The position numbers were made by a program, and so were the translations under genes. The notes beneath the pieces are model-generated. The model saw nothing but the letters and a program-made list of their open reading frames with translations. It was not told where the DNA came from and did no database searches. Shown here in pieces: positions 1-9,859 of a stretch of DNA of 39,538 bases. This DNA is from an uncultured Pseudomonadota bacterium (GTDB lineage Bacteria; Pseudomonadota; Gammaproteobacteria; Steroidobacterales; Steroidobacteraceae). The stretch spans positions 1-39,538 of the forward strand of contig CAIVTJ010000207.1 of the NCBI GenBank assembly GCA_903908825.1, given 5' to 3'. How positions within the stretch are numbered: the first letter of the stretch is position 1; each line of letters opens with the position of its first letter.

Positions 1-1319
1 TCGTCCAAGCCTTCCTGATAGACCGCGATATAGCCGGGCTTGACCAAGGTCGAGCCGTTGGCGCGGAACAGGTGGCGTTCGCTGCCCTTGCCCTGACCGG
101 CCTGCATGTCGATGGCGACCTTGTCGTACAGCGCGTGCGCCATCTGGCTGGCCAGCGCGCGCTTCCACACCAGCGCATAGAGCTTGAGCTGATCGGCGTC
201 GATCTTGCCTTCCAGCTGCTGGGGCGTGATCGAGGCCGAGGTCGGGCGTATGGCTTCGTGTGCCTCTTGCGCGTTCTTGGACTTGGTCTTGAACACGCGG
301 ATTTCTTCGGCCACGGCCTCGGTGCCGTACAGCCGGTTGATGGTGGCGCGGATCTCGGTGATGGCCTCGGCACCCAGCGACACCGAATCGGTACGCATGT
401 AAGTGATGAGACCGACCGCGCCTTCGCCGAAGTCCACGCCTTCATAGAGCTGCTGCGCCAGTCGCATGGTGCGTTGCGCCGAGAAGCCCAGCTTGCGCGC
501 GGCCTCTTGCTGCAGCGTGGAGGTGGTGAACGGCGGTGACGGATTGCGGCGCTGTTGCTTGCGGTCGATGGTCAGCACCGACAGCCGGCCGGCAGCCGCG
601 GCGGTCAGTGTGGCTTCGACTTCGCGTGCGGCGGTCTCGTTGGTAAAGCTGAACTTCTCAACCTTGCCGCCGCGGTATTCGATGAGCTTGAGCGGGAAGC
701 GCGTGGCGCTGTGCTCGCCCTCGGCGTCCAGCGTCCAGTATTCCTGCGGGATGAAGGCGGCGATTTCGTTGTCGCGTTCGCAGATCATGCGCAGTGCCGG
801 GCTTTGCACGCGGCCGGCCGACAAACCGCGGCGCACTTTCTTCCACAACAGCGGCGACAGGTTGAAGCCCACCAGGTAATCGAGCGCGCGCCGGGCCTGC
901 TGCGCATTGACCAGATCCATGGCCAGTCCGCGCGGTTCTTTCATGGCCGCCAGGATGGCGTTCTTGGTGATCTCGTAAAAGGCCACGCGGTGCACGGCCT
1001 TGCCGGCCAGATCGCCGCGCTCGAGCAGCAACTCGTGCAGATGCCACGAGATGGCCTCGCCCTCGCGGTCCGGGTCGGTGGCCAGATACAGGGCTTTGGC
1101 TTTGCGCAGCGCTTTGGAAATAGCCTCGACGTGCTTTTCGTTGCGCTCGATAACGCGGTAGCTCATGCCGAAGTGATTGGCCGGGTCGACCGCACCTTCC
1201 TTGGGGACGAGATCGCGCACGTGGCCATAGGAGGCGAGCACCTCGAAATCCTTACCCAGGTATTTCTTGATGGTCTTCGCCTTGGCGGGCGATTCGACGA
1301 TGACTAGGTTATCTGCCAT
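1..1319 (-). CDS. topA: DNA topoisomerase I (N-terminal part; C-terminus beyond the left edge)
   Basis: Reverse-strand reading from CAT at 1317-1319 gives MADNLVIVESPAKAKTIKKYLGKDFEVLASYGHVRDL...DPDREGEAISWHL...ITYMRTDS, typical TopA Toprim and active-site motifs. Open to the left edge, so absent from the ORF track. Confidence 0.97.
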   Translation of the reverse strand, partial: MADNLVIVESPAKAKTIKKYLGKDFEVLASYGHVRDLVPKEGAVDPANHFGMSYRVIERNEKHVEAISKALRKAKALYLATDPDREGEAISWHLHELLLERGDLAGKAVHRVAFYEITKNAILAAMKEPRGLAMDLVNAQQARRALDYLVGFNLSPLLWKKVRRGLSAGRVQSPALRMICERDNEIAAFIPQEYWTLDAEGEHSATRFPLKLIEYRGGKVEKFSFTNETAAREVEATLTAAAAGRLSVLTIDRKQQRRNPSPPFTTSTLQQEAARKLGFSAQRTMRLAQQLYEGVDFGEGAVGLITYMRTDSVSLGAEAITEIRATINRLYGTEAVAEEIRVFKTKSKNAQEAHEAIRPTSASITPQQLEGKIDADQLKLYALVWKRALASQMAHALYDKVAIDMQAGQGKGSERHLFRANGSTLVKPGYIAVYQEGLD

Positions 1320-1355
1320 GGACAGCTATGGAGGTTGCCACGCGGGCACCCCGGC

Positions 1356-1862
1356 TCAGTGTGCCGCCGAACCCGGGATGTCGAAGACCAGATCTTCCAT
1401 GCGCGCACACGCCAGTTCCTGCCCGGGCTGACTGGACAGCACCATGAGTACGACCCACTTGACCTGCTCGAGGTCGAAGTCTTCGGCGTCCAACGCCAGC
1501 AAGCGGTCGATGACGATTTCGCGCTGTTGCGCGCTGAGGATGCCGGCCTGCTCTAGCGACAGCAGCAGCCCGCGGCAATCGGCGGTCAGGCGTGCCAGCT
1601 CTTGCGGCAAGTAGGCGCGGACCGAGGCCGGCGGCGGTGCATCGCTGTTGCTGAGCGTGCGCGACACGGCGGCCAGTTCGGGGCGGTGCCGCTCGCCAGC
1701 CAGATCGGCCAGCCAGTCCAGCGCCCGCTCGACATTGGCCTCGCCGAAGCCGGCGCTTTCCAGGTCGCGCGCTAGCTCCTCGCGTTCCGGCACATCGGGT
1801 GCCTCGTCGAGCATGTAGCGGTCGAACACATAAATAAGGATGTCTAGGACGGTGCCGTTCAT
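1356..1862 (-). CDS. smg: Smg family protein (DUF494)
   Basis: 168 aa, MNGTVLDILIYVFDRYMLDE... typical Smg N-terminus; sits between topA and dprA as in many gammaproteobacteria. Confidence 0.92.
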   Translation of the reverse strand: MNGTVLDILIYVFDRYMLDEAPDVPEREELARDLESAGFGEANVERALDWLADLAGERHRPELAAVSRTLSNSDAPPPASVRAYLPQELARLTADCRGLLLSLEQAGILSAQQREIVIDRLLALDAEDFDLEQVKWVVLMVLSSQPGQELACARMEDLVFDIPGSAAH

Positions 1863-1888
1863 CGATTAAGTAGGCTCGGTAAAGTCGG

Positions 1889-3025
1889 TTACCGGACACG
1901 GCAGTAGAGCCCGCCCGGCTGGGATTCGATCTGTTGCGCCAATTCGAGCACCAGCAACTTGGCGCCGATGGGGCCTGCTCCCCAGCCTGTCCGCACGACC
2001 AGTTCGTCGACGGTCGCGGGCTCGAATCCGAGGGCATCTAACAGCATTTCACAGTCCTTGTCCAACCACCCATCTGCATGGGCTGCGAACAAAGGCTTTG
2101 TAAACCCTTGTTTAGATTCTGAAAAAATTTCTATTGAAAAGCCCAATTGGGTGGCGATGTCGGCCGCGCAGGTGACCAGATGGGCGCCTTCGCGGATCAG
2201 GTCCAGGCAGCCGCGCACGGTGGGATTGCGGATGGACCCGGGCACGGCGAAGACCTCGCGGTTTTGCTCTAGAGCGCGGCGTGCGGTGATCAGGGAGCCG
2301 CTCTCGCGTGCCGCCTCGATGACCACCGTGCCGCGCGCCAGGCCGCTGATGAGGCGGTTGCGGCGCGGGAAATTGGCCGGCAAGGGGTCGCTGCCCGGCG
2401 GGAACTCGGACACGCAGGCGCCCTGACGGCTGATGCGCTCGGCCAGCGCCGCGTTGTGGCTGGGGTAGCAGCGGTCCAGGCCGGTGCCGCAGACCGCGAT
2501 GGTGAGGCCGCCGGCATCCAGCGCGCCCTGGTGACAGGCGGTGTCTATGCCCTGCGCCAGTCCGCTGGTGATGGTCAGCCCGAGGCGGCTGAGCTCATAG
2601 GCGAACTCGCGGGCGGTCTCGCGCCCGGCACCACTGGGATGGCGGCTGCCGACCAGTGCCACCTGCGGTTGCGACAGGGCGGCCACTTCGCCACGCACGT
2701 ACAGCGCGGCCGGTGCGGCGGGGATGGCGGCCAGTTGCACCGGGTAGTCGTCATCCACGCAATTGAGCAGGCGCAGTCCGGCGCGCTGCAGCCACAGCAG
2801 GTCGGCTTCGAGCAGCGCCAGCGGCGGATCGGCCAGCAAGGCGCTGGCGGCAGGGGGCAGACCCAGAGCACGCAGGGTGGCGGCCGGCTGGCGCCACAGC
2901 GCCTCGGGTGCCGCGGCCAGGGGCAGCCCGGCATGGCCTGCGGCGGTGCGCAGGTGATCGGCGTGCAAGTGCGGGGCGCGGGCCACAGCGGCCCAGAACA
3001 GCAACAGCAGGTGGGGATCGTTCAT
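1889..3025 (-). CDS. dprA: DNA processing protein DprA/Smf
   Basis: 378 aa with the Rossmann-like DprA core (VALVGSRHPSGAGRE...SGLAQGIDTACHQGAL...GTGLDRCYPSHN...PRRNRLISGL). Confidence 0.96.
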   Translation of the reverse strand: MNDPHLLLLFWAAVARAPHLHADHLRTAAGHAGLPLAAAPEALWRQPAATLRALGLPPAASALLADPPLALLEADLLWLQRAGLRLLNCVDDDYPVQLAAIPAAPAALYVRGEVAALSQPQVALVGSRHPSGAGRETAREFAYELSRLGLTITSGLAQGIDTACHQGALDAGGLTIAVCGTGLDRCYPSHNAALAERISRQGACVSEFPPGSDPLPANFPRRNRLISGLARGTVVIEAARESGSLITARRALEQNREVFAVPGSIRNPTVRGCLDLIREGAHLVTCAADIATQLGFSIEIFSESKQGFTKPLFAAHADGWLDKDCEMLLDALGFEPATVDELVVRTGWGAGPIGAKLLVLELAQQIESQPGGLYCRVR

Positions 3026-3121
3026 GACCCCAAGGCTAGGTCAGCGGCGGCGCGCTGGCGCTGGCGCAAATTGCCCAAAACAAGGCAAAACGCCAGCGGC
3101 CGGGCCGCCGGCCGGGTGGCG

Positions 3122-4012
3122 CTAGGGCGCGTGCACCCGATCAGCGATGCGTACCGGAGCCAGCAGGTTGACCGTCAGCGCGTAGCTGACCTGCGGGTAG
3201 GTTTTAAAGACCATCAGGCTGCCGGCCCGCTCGTCGGGCATCTGCCGTTCGCGCCGGCTGCCGACGCACCAGAAGTAACCGCGTTTCGTGCAACTATCAT
3301 CGCGGACCACCTCACCGGCGGCGGCTATGGTCAGCAGGTGCCCGACCTCAAGGCCGGCTCGTGAACCGCGGTTGATGGCGACGATCTGGTACTGGCCGAT
3401 CATCGACACGCCGTCGAGGACGGCGACGATCTGTCCGTTGACATCGGCTGGCGCGGCGCGCGGCAGAAAGTCGGTGGTGGCCAGCGCTTCTTCGGCAAAA
3501 ATCAGGTCGCCGGTCTGCGCCTCGCGCACCGAATCGACCAGCGTGCCCATCGTGAGCTCGGCGGGTTCGCTGACGGTAATGGTGCCCACCGGTATACCCA
3601 GATAGCCCAGCAGCTTGCCGTTCTGCGGGTCTTTGAGGGCGTTGCCCAGACGCACCACGCTATAGCGGCCGGGCGCTGCGCCCTGCAGTCCGCGGATGTG
3701 CAGGCTGTGCGGGGCGCCGACGGCCAGGTGCTGCTCACGCAGCGCCACGACATAGGGCGCCTGACGGGCTTGGGCCTCGCTGAGTAGCGCAGGTTTATTC
3801 AAAAAGCTGGCGATGCTGGCATAGGGAATGGTGGCGATCTGGCCGCTGATGGGCAGGCTGCGCAGTTGGGGTGTCACCTTGACCGTGCCGTTGGCCGCTT
3901 GCTGCGCCAGTGCGGTATCGATGGCGCCGGGCGAGTCGGTTGCGGCGTAAGCCACAGTGACCCGCAGCGTCAGCGCCAATAAAGCCGTAGCAAAACCGTG
4001 TTTAGCGGACAT
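3122..4012 (-). CDS. Exported protein related to the dprA-linked LysM-domain family, but without a recognisable LysM domain
   Basis: Signal peptide (MSAKHGFATALLALTLRVTVAYA). The body (VKVTPQLRSLPISGQIATIPYASIASFLNKP...IGQYQIVAINRGSRAGLEVGHLLTI...MPDERAGSLMVFKTYPQVSYALTV) resembles the C-terminal part of LysM peptidoglycan-binding proteins encoded next to dprA. Confidence 0.75.
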   Translation of the reverse strand: MSAKHGFATALLALTLRVTVAYAATDSPGAIDTALAQQAANGTVKVTPQLRSLPISGQIATIPYASIASFLNKPALLSEAQARQAPYVVALREQHLAVGAPHSLHIRGLQGAAPGRYSVVRLGNALKDPQNGKLLGYLGIPVGTITVSEPAELTMGTLVDSVREAQTGDLIFAEEALATTDFLPRAAPADVNGQIVAVLDGVSMIGQYQIVAINRGSRAGLEVGHLLTIAAAGEVVRDDSCTKRGYFWCVGSRRERQMPDERAGSLMVFKTYPQVSYALTVNLLAPVRIADRVHAP

Positions 4013-4165
4013 CGTGCACTCCTGGCGGGCCGCTAGCTGCAGCGTCGCGATGCAGTTGTTATAGACTGCGGGCTCGGGTCAGCGCCCTGCCGCCGCGCAC
4101 ACTTTTGCAGGCCGGGCCCGGCGTTACCCTAAAACCTTAGCAGCAATCTGAAGTCGAGACCTAGC

Positions 4166-4708
4166 ATGGCACTGCTGACCATCCTCGAATATCCCGATCC
4201 GCGGCTGCGTACCAAGGCGCAGCCGGTGAGCGTGTTTGACGCGGCCTTGCGCAGCCGTGTCGATGACATGTTCGAGACTATGTACGCCGCGCCGGGCATC
4301 GGCCTGGCCGCGACCCAGATCGATTGGCACCAGCGCCTCATCGTCATCGACGTGTCCGAAAACAACGCCTCGCGGCAGGTGTTCATCAACCCTGAGATCG
4401 TCAGCAGCGAGGGCGCGGCCACGGGCGAAGAGGGCTGTCTGTCGGTGCCGGGCATCTATGACGACGTGCCGCGCGCCGAGCGCATCGTGGCGCGCTGGCA
4501 GGACGTGAACGGGCAGTGGCAGCAGGGCGCACTCGACGGCATGCTGGCCGTGTGCCTGCAGCACGAGATGGACCACCTCGAGGGCAAGCTGTTCGTCGAC
4601 TATCTGTCCGAGCTCAAGCGCCAGCGCATCCGCAAGAAGCTCGACAAAGAGCGCCGTGCGCGCGCCACCGCCCGGCCGGCAGCCGGCGGCCGCACGTCAT
4701 CGCCCTGA
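4166..4708 (+). CDS. def: Peptide deformylase
   Basis: [17 protein letters not shown] and QHEMDHLEG motifs; adjacent to fmt. Confidence 0.97.
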   Translation: MALLTILEYPDPRLRTKAQPVSVFDAALRSRVDDMFETMYAAPGIGLAATQIDWHQRLIVIDVSENNASRQVFINPEIVSSEGAATGEEGCLSVPGIYDDVPRAERIVARWQDVNGQWQQGALDGMLAVCLQHEMDHLEGKLFVDYLSELKRQRIRKKLDKERRARATARPAAGGRTSSP

Positions 4709-4748
4709 GCCGGTCGCGGCCGGCGGTCGCGGCGGCAGTTAACGTCCT

Positions 4749-5705
4749 ATGAGTCTGCGCATCGCTTTTGCCGGCACCCCGCCGTTTGCCGTGGCAGCGC
4801 TGGCGGCACTGGTCAGCCGGCACACCGTGGTCGGCGTGCTGACCCAGCCCGACCGTCCTGCCGGGCGCGGCCGGCTGCTGACCGCCAGTGCCGTCAAGAC
4901 CTTTGCGCTGGCGCAGCAGCTGCCTGTGGCCCAGCCGGTCCGTCTGCGCGGCGACGATCCCGAAGCGGTGCAAGCTCGTGCCCGGCTGGCCGCCTGGCAG
5001 CCCGACGTGTTGGTCGTGGTGGCCTATGGCCTGATCCTGCCCCCGGACGTGCTGGCGCTGCCGCGGCTGGGCTGCCTCAATATTCACGCCTCGTTGCTGC
5101 CGCGCTGGCGTGGCGCGGCGCCCATACAGCGCGCCATTCTGGCCGGTGATGCCTGCAGCGGCGTCACCATCATGCAGATGGATGCCGGATTGGACACCGG
5201 TCCGATGCTGCTGCGCGCCGAACTGCCGATCGCCACGGACATGATCAGCAGCCAGTTGCACGATGCGCTGGCCACGTTGGGCGCACAGCTGATCCTCACC
5301 GCACTCGACGCTGTGGCCGCCGGCACGCTGAGCGCGCAGCCGCAGCCGGCAGAGGGCGTGACCTGGGCCGACAAGCTGTCCAAGGACGAGGCGCCGCTCA
5401 ATTGGTCCGCGCCGGTGGCGCAGTTGGACCGCCAGATCAGGGCCTTTAACCCCTGGCCGGTGGCGCAGGCCGTGTATGGTGGCGAACCGGTCAAGTTGCT
5501 GCGCAGTCAGTTGCTGCCGGGTCTGCCGCCGCCGGGCGCTGTGCCGGGCAGCCTTTTAGGATTGGAAAACGGCTGCCTGGTGGTGGCCGGGAGCGATGGA
5601 TTGCTGGGCATCACCGAATTACAGCGCGCGGGGCGTCGGCCTGTCAGCGCCCGAGACTTTTACAACGCCGGCCAGACCGGCAGCGGCCCGAGGCAGTTCA
5701 CATGA
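4749..5705 (+). CDS. fmt: Methionyl-tRNA formyltransferase
   Basis: MSLRIAFAGTPPFAVAAL, HASLLPRWRGAAPIQRAI, DTGPML motifs. Confidence 0.97.
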   Translation: MSLRIAFAGTPPFAVAALAALVSRHTVVGVLTQPDRPAGRGRLLTASAVKTFALAQQLPVAQPVRLRGDDPEAVQARARLAAWQPDVLVVVAYGLILPPDVLALPRLGCLNIHASLLPRWRGAAPIQRAILAGDACSGVTIMQMDAGLDTGPMLLRAELPIATDMISSQLHDALATLGAQLILTALDAVAAGTLSAQPQPAEGVTWADKLSKDEAPLNWSAPVAQLDRQIRAFNPWPVAQAVYGGEPVKLLRSQLLPGLPPPGAVPGSLLGLENGCLVVAGSDGLLGITELQRAGRRPVSARDFYNAGQTGSGPRQFT

Positions 5706-7078
5706 GCACTAACCGGCCCCATCTTTATGCGCCGGGCACCGAGGTCATGGCGCTGACTGCCCGCGCCCTGGCCAGCGTGGTCGAGCGCGGCTGCATCGCC
5801 GAAGAAGCCTTGGACGACTGCCAGCCGCCGCCGGCGCAGCGCGCGGCCGTGCGCGCCATCCTGGCCGGCAGCCTGCGCTACTACCTGCGTCTGTTGCCGG
5901 CCGTGCAGGCGCTGCTGCAACAGCCCGAGCGCAAGCCGCAGCCGCTGTTGCAGGCCCTGCTGGTGGTCGCCACCCACCAGATGGTCTATTCGCGGGCGCC
6001 GCCGCAGGCTGTGGTCAACATCGCGGTCGATGCCACCCGTCAGCTGGGCATGGCCGGCGCGGCCGGCTTTGCCAATGCGCTGTTGCGACGCATGCTGCGT
6101 GAGGGTCCGGCGCTGTTCGCGCAAGTCGATACCGACCCGGCCACAGCTCTGGCCCATCCGCGCTGGCTGGTGACCGCCCTGCAAGCGGCCTGGGGTGAGC
6201 GTGCTGACGCCATCCTGGTAGCGGGCAACGAGCAGCCGCCGATGACGCTGCGCGTGGACCTCAGCCGCATCAGCCGCGAGGCCTATCTGGATGAATTGAC
6301 CGCTGCCGGACTGGCGGCGGTGCCAGGCATCGTGCCCGAGGCGCTGGTGCTGGCCACGCCAGTGGCTATCGAAGCGCTGCCGGGCTTTGCCGAAGGTCGC
6401 GTCAGCGTCCAGGATGCCGGCGCGCAGGTGGCCGCCTGGCTGCTGGATGCCCAACCCGGTGAGCGGGTGCTCGATGCCTGCGCTGCGCCCGGCGGGAAGA
6501 CCGGGCACTTGCTCGAGCACACGGCCGGCCTGGCCGAGGTCGTGGCCTTAGATAGCTCAGGCCCGCGGCTGCAGCGGGTGGCCGACAACCTGACCCGTCT
6601 GGGCCGGGTGGCGACGCTGGTGCAGGCCGATCTGGGCGGTGAGCCGGAGTGGTGGGACGGGCGGCCCTTCGATCGCATTCTGCTCGATGCGCCGTGTTCG
6701 GCCACCGGCGTGATCCGGCGTCACCCGGACATCAAACTGCTGCGGCGGCGCGCCGACATCGCCGGCTTTGCCGCGCTGCAACTGACGCTGCTGCGCAAGG
6801 CGCTGCGCTTGCTCAAGCCGGGCGGCCGGCTGGTCTATGCCACCTGCTCGGTGTTGCCGCAGGAAAACCGCGAGGTCATCGACCGCCTGCTGGCCGATGA
6901 CTGGAGCGGCGTGCATCTGCTGGGCGCACGCGACCTGCCGCTGCCGCCGCTGGTGCCGCGGGCCGAGGGCGATGTGCAGTTGCTGCCGCGACCGGCCGCC
7001 GCCGGGCCGGAGGCGGCCAGTGACGGCTTCTATTATGCTGTCCTGCAAACGGGGGGTGGCGCGGGCCATGACACTTGA
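5702..7078 (+). CDS. rsmB: 16S rRNA (cytosine967-C5)-methyltransferase
   Basis: NusB-like N-terminus plus SAM methyltransferase with DAPCSATGVIRRHPDIK and YATCSVLPQEN; ATGA overlap with fmt. Confidence 0.96.
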   Translation: MSTNRPHLYAPGTEVMALTARALASVVERGCIAEEALDDCQPPPAQRAAVRAILAGSLRYYLRLLPAVQALLQQPERKPQPLLQALLVVATHQMVYSRAPPQAVVNIAVDATRQLGMAGAAGFANALLRRMLREGPALFAQVDTDPATALAHPRWLVTALQAAWGERADAILVAGNEQPPMTLRVDLSRISREAYLDELTAAGLAAVPGIVPEALVLATPVAIEALPGFAEGRVSVQDAGAQVAAWLLDAQPGERVLDACAAPGGKTGHLLEHTAGLAEVVALDSSGPRLQRVADNLTRLGRVATLVQADLGGEPEWWDGRPFDRILLDAPCSATGVIRRHPDIKLLRRRADIAGFAALQLTLLRKALRLLKPGGRLVYATCSVLPQENREVIDRLLADDWSGVHLLGARDLPLPPLVPRAEGDVQLLPRPAAAGPEAASDGFYYAVLQTGGGAGHDT

Positions 7079-7679
7079 TAGTCACAGCTGCTTAGACGGC
7101 TGGTTGCAGCGTGCGCGGGCCGCAAGCCTCGCGCTGCTGGCCATGCTGTGCTGCGGCTGGGCGCCCGGCGTCCGGGCCGATGCCCTCGACGGTCAGCTCG
7201 ATGTACTGTCGGCCTATGTGGTGGTCGACAACGGCGTCTACAAGCTGATGGCGCGCGCGGCCTATCCGCTCAACGAGGACATCCGCGCGGCGCTCAAAGA
7301 CGGTGTGGCGCTGCGCTTTGATTTCGAGACGGTGCTCGCCAAGCAGCGTCGCTTTGTACCCGATGCCACAGTTGCTGATCTGGTTCTGCAGCGCGAGCTG
7401 TCCTGGCACATGGTCAGCGAGCGCTACGTGGTGCGCGACGGTGAGCGTGGCGAGTTGGGCAGCTATGGTTCGCTTGACCAGGCTTTGCAGGCCATCGGCA
7501 CCATCGACAGCTGGCCGGTGGCGGTCGAGGCGCAACTCGAGCCGGCCGCCAGCTACACCCTGAAAGTGCGCGCCAGTGTGCGGCGCGGCACGCTGCCCGA
7601 CACCTTGCGCCTGCTGTTCTGGTGGTCTGACAGCTGGCGTCGCACCAGTTCGTGGTACACGTGGCCCTTGCCCCGCTAA
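7068..7679 (+). CDS. DUF4390 domain protein
   Basis: In-frame ATG at 7068 within ORF 6837..7679; signal sequence then DALDGQLDVLSAYVVVDNGVYKLMARAAYPLNEDIRAALKDGVALRFDFE; between rsmB and ntrY, the usual place for this family. Confidence 0.85.
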   Translation: MTLDSHSCLDGWLQRARAASLALLAMLCCGWAPGVRADALDGQLDVLSAYVVVDNGVYKLMARAAYPLNEDIRAALKDGVALRFDFETVLAKQRRFVPDATVADLVLQRELSWHMVSERYVVRDGERGELGSYGSLDQALQAIGTIDSWPVAVEAQLEPAASYTLKVRASVRRGTLPDTLRLLFWWSDSWRRTSSWYTWPLPR

Positions 7680-9859
7680 AACGCTATGGCAGCTGGATAC
7701 TGGCTGCCCTTGGCATAGTCCTTGGTTTGGCTTCGTTGGCGATGCTGGCACGCAGCGTCGAAAACTCCGCGGTGTTCAGTCGTTGGCAGCCCTGGATTCT
7801 GCTGTTCAACATCAGCGGCGTGTTGTTGCTGGCCGTGGTGCTGGCCCGCAAGCTGTGGCAGTTGTACCGCGACTATCGCGATCAGGTACCCGGCTCGCGG
7901 CTCACGGTGCGCACGGCGAGCACCTTCGGTCTGTTGGTGATCGCGCCGCTGCTCATCGTCTACCTGTTCTCGCTCGATTTTCTGAACCGCGGCATCGACA
8001 GCTGGTTTCGCGTTGAGGTTAAACAAGGCTTGGGTGATGCGCTGGTGTTGTCGCGCGCCTCCATAGACCTGCGCATGCGCGAGCAGGGTCGCAGCACCGA
8101 GACCTTTGCCCGGCAGATCGCCAACCTTGAGCGCACGCAATTGCTGGCCGCGCTGGATATCGAACGGCGGCGCACCGGCGCGCTGCAACTGGTCATCTTT
8201 GCCCGCAATGGTGAGCTGCAGGCGGTCAGCACCGAAAGCAGTGCCTATGCGCTTGCGCCCCGCACGCCGGCCGAACTGCTGTTGCAGATCGGTGAGGGGC
8301 GCGCCTATGTCAGCCTCGAGCCGCAGGCCGACGGCGCCTATGTCATCACCACCGCAGCGCCCATACCCAACGTCACACAGCGGCCCGGAGCGCGTTTTGT
8401 GTTGGGCGTATACGAGGTGCCCAAGCAGCTGGCCGCTTTGTCTGAAGCGGTGCAGCACACCTATTCGCAATATGGCGAGCTGGCGCTGATGCGCGAACCC
8501 CTTAAAAACAGCTTCCGCCTGACGCTGACCTTGGTGTTGCTGCTGGCCATGCTGGTGGCGATTTATCTGGCGGTGTTCTCGGCGCAGCGCTTGATACGCC
8601 CTGTGCAAGATCTGATAGAGGGCACGCGCGCCGTCGGCAAAGGCGACTTTGCCACGCGCCTGCCGCTGCCGTCGCGCGATGAGATGGGTTCGCTGGTGCA
8701 TTCGTTCAACGACATGACCAAGCGCCTCAAGCGGGCCAGCGAAGAGGCTACGCGCAGCCGCGAAGCCGTCGAACAACAACGCGAGCGGCTGGCGGTCATT
8801 CTGGCGCGCTTGTCGACTGGTGTGCTGGTGCTCGATGCGCAGCTGCAGCTGCGCATTGTCAACGAGGCGGCCGGCGCCATCCTGGCCGCCGATCTCGGCG
8901 CTGATATCGGCAGCAGTCTCGAGCAGGTGCGCTATGTGCGCGGCGAGCGCTTTGAAAGCTTTGTGCAGCAGGTCACGCAGCATCTGCAACAGCAGCCTGA
9001 CGGGTGGCGGCAGCAGATCCACCTGCCGGCCAACCGCATGTTGCAATGCGCCTGCGCGCCGCTGGATGCCGCTGCTGGCGAGCCGGGGCTGATCATCGTG
9101 TTCGATGACATCACCACCTTGTTGCTGGCGCAGCGCGAGGCGGCGTGGGGCGAAGTGGCGCGGCGCCTGGCGCACGAGATCAAAAACCCGCTGACGCCTA
9201 TACAGCTTTCCGCCGAGCGCTTGCGGCTGCGTTTGCAGGGCCATTTGTCTGCGCCCGAAGACGTTGACTTGCTCGAGCGCTGCACGCACACCATCGTGCA
9301 GCAGGTCGAAGCCATGAAAGCCATGGTTAACGCGTTCAGCGAATATGCCCGCGCGCCTGACATCCGCTTGGCGCCTTGCGATCTGGCGGCACTCGTCACC
9401 GAAGTCGCCGAGTTGTATCGTGCCCAAGGTGGCGTGGTGGACATCCGCGTACAGGTCGACGCGGCGATGGGCTACATTGAGGCCGATGCGGGCCGTTTGC
9501 GGCAGGTGCTCAACAACCTGCTCAGCAATGCCCTCGAGGCGGTAGCCGGGACGCCTGACGGCTGGGTGGAACTGCTCGCGCAGCCTTTGCACGGTGATCC
9601 GCAGCAGGGCGTGTTGCTGTGTGTCTGCGACAATGGCCAAGGCTTTCAGCCGCAGATGCTGGCGCGGGTGTTCGACCCCTATGTCACGAGTAAGCTAAAG
9701 GGAACAGGTTTGGGCCTGGCGATCGTAAAAAAAATAATCGAAGAACATGGCGGTCACATCGAAGTAGGCAATCGACCGGAGGGCGGCGCCAGCGTGCGCA
9801 TCGTGTTGCCTGCAGGCGTGCGTGCCATCGACTCGAAAACGCAGAGGGTAAAAGCATGA
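7652..9859 (+). CDS. ntrY: NtrY-like sensor histidine kinase (TM, HAMP, PAS, HisKA, HATPase)
   Basis: H-box ARRLAHEIKNPLTPIQLSAERL, N-box NNLLSNALEAV, G-boxes VCDNGQGF/KGTGLGLAIVKKIIEEHGG. GTG start at 7652 or 7661. Confidence 0.92.
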   Translation: MVHVALAPLKRYGSWILAALGIVLGLASLAMLARSVENSAVFSRWQPWILLFNISGVLLLAVVLARKLWQLYRDYRDQVPGSRLTVRTASTFGLLVIAPLLIVYLFSLDFLNRGIDSWFRVEVKQGLGDALVLSRASIDLRMREQGRSTETFARQIANLERTQLLAALDIERRRTGALQLVIFARNGELQAVSTESSAYALAPRTPAELLLQIGEGRAYVSLEPQADGAYVITTAAPIPNVTQRPGARFVLGVYEVPKQLAALSEAVQHTYSQYGELALMREPLKNSFRLTLTLVLLLAMLVAIYLAVFSAQRLIRPVQDLIEGTRAVGKGDFATRLPLPSRDEMGSLVHSFNDMTKRLKRASEEATRSREAVEQQRERLAVILARLSTGVLVLDAQLQLRIVNEAAGAILAADLGADIGSSLEQVRYVRGERFESFVQQVTQHLQQQPDGWRQQIHLPANRMLQCACAPLDAAAGEPGLIIVFDDITTLLLAQREAAWGEVARRLAHEIKNPLTPIQLSAERLRLRLQGHLSAPEDVDLLERCTHTIVQQVEAMKAMVNAFSEYARAPDIRLAPCDLAALVTEVAELYRAQGGVVDIRVQVDAAMGYIEADAGRLRQVLNNLLSNALEAVAGTPDGWVELLAQPLHGDPQQGVLLCVCDNGQGFQPQMLARVFDPYVTSKLKGTGLGLAIVKKIIEEHGGHIEVGNRPEGGASVRIVLPAGVRAIDSKTQRVKA

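Noticed and set aside
555-1307. 250-aa plus-strand ORF
   Set aside because: Antisense to topA, which reads through as a clear TopA protein.
7676-9640. 654-aa minus-strand ORF
   Set aside because: Antisense to ntrY; composition (Q/H/R-rich) is a GC-rich shadow ORF without recognisable domain.
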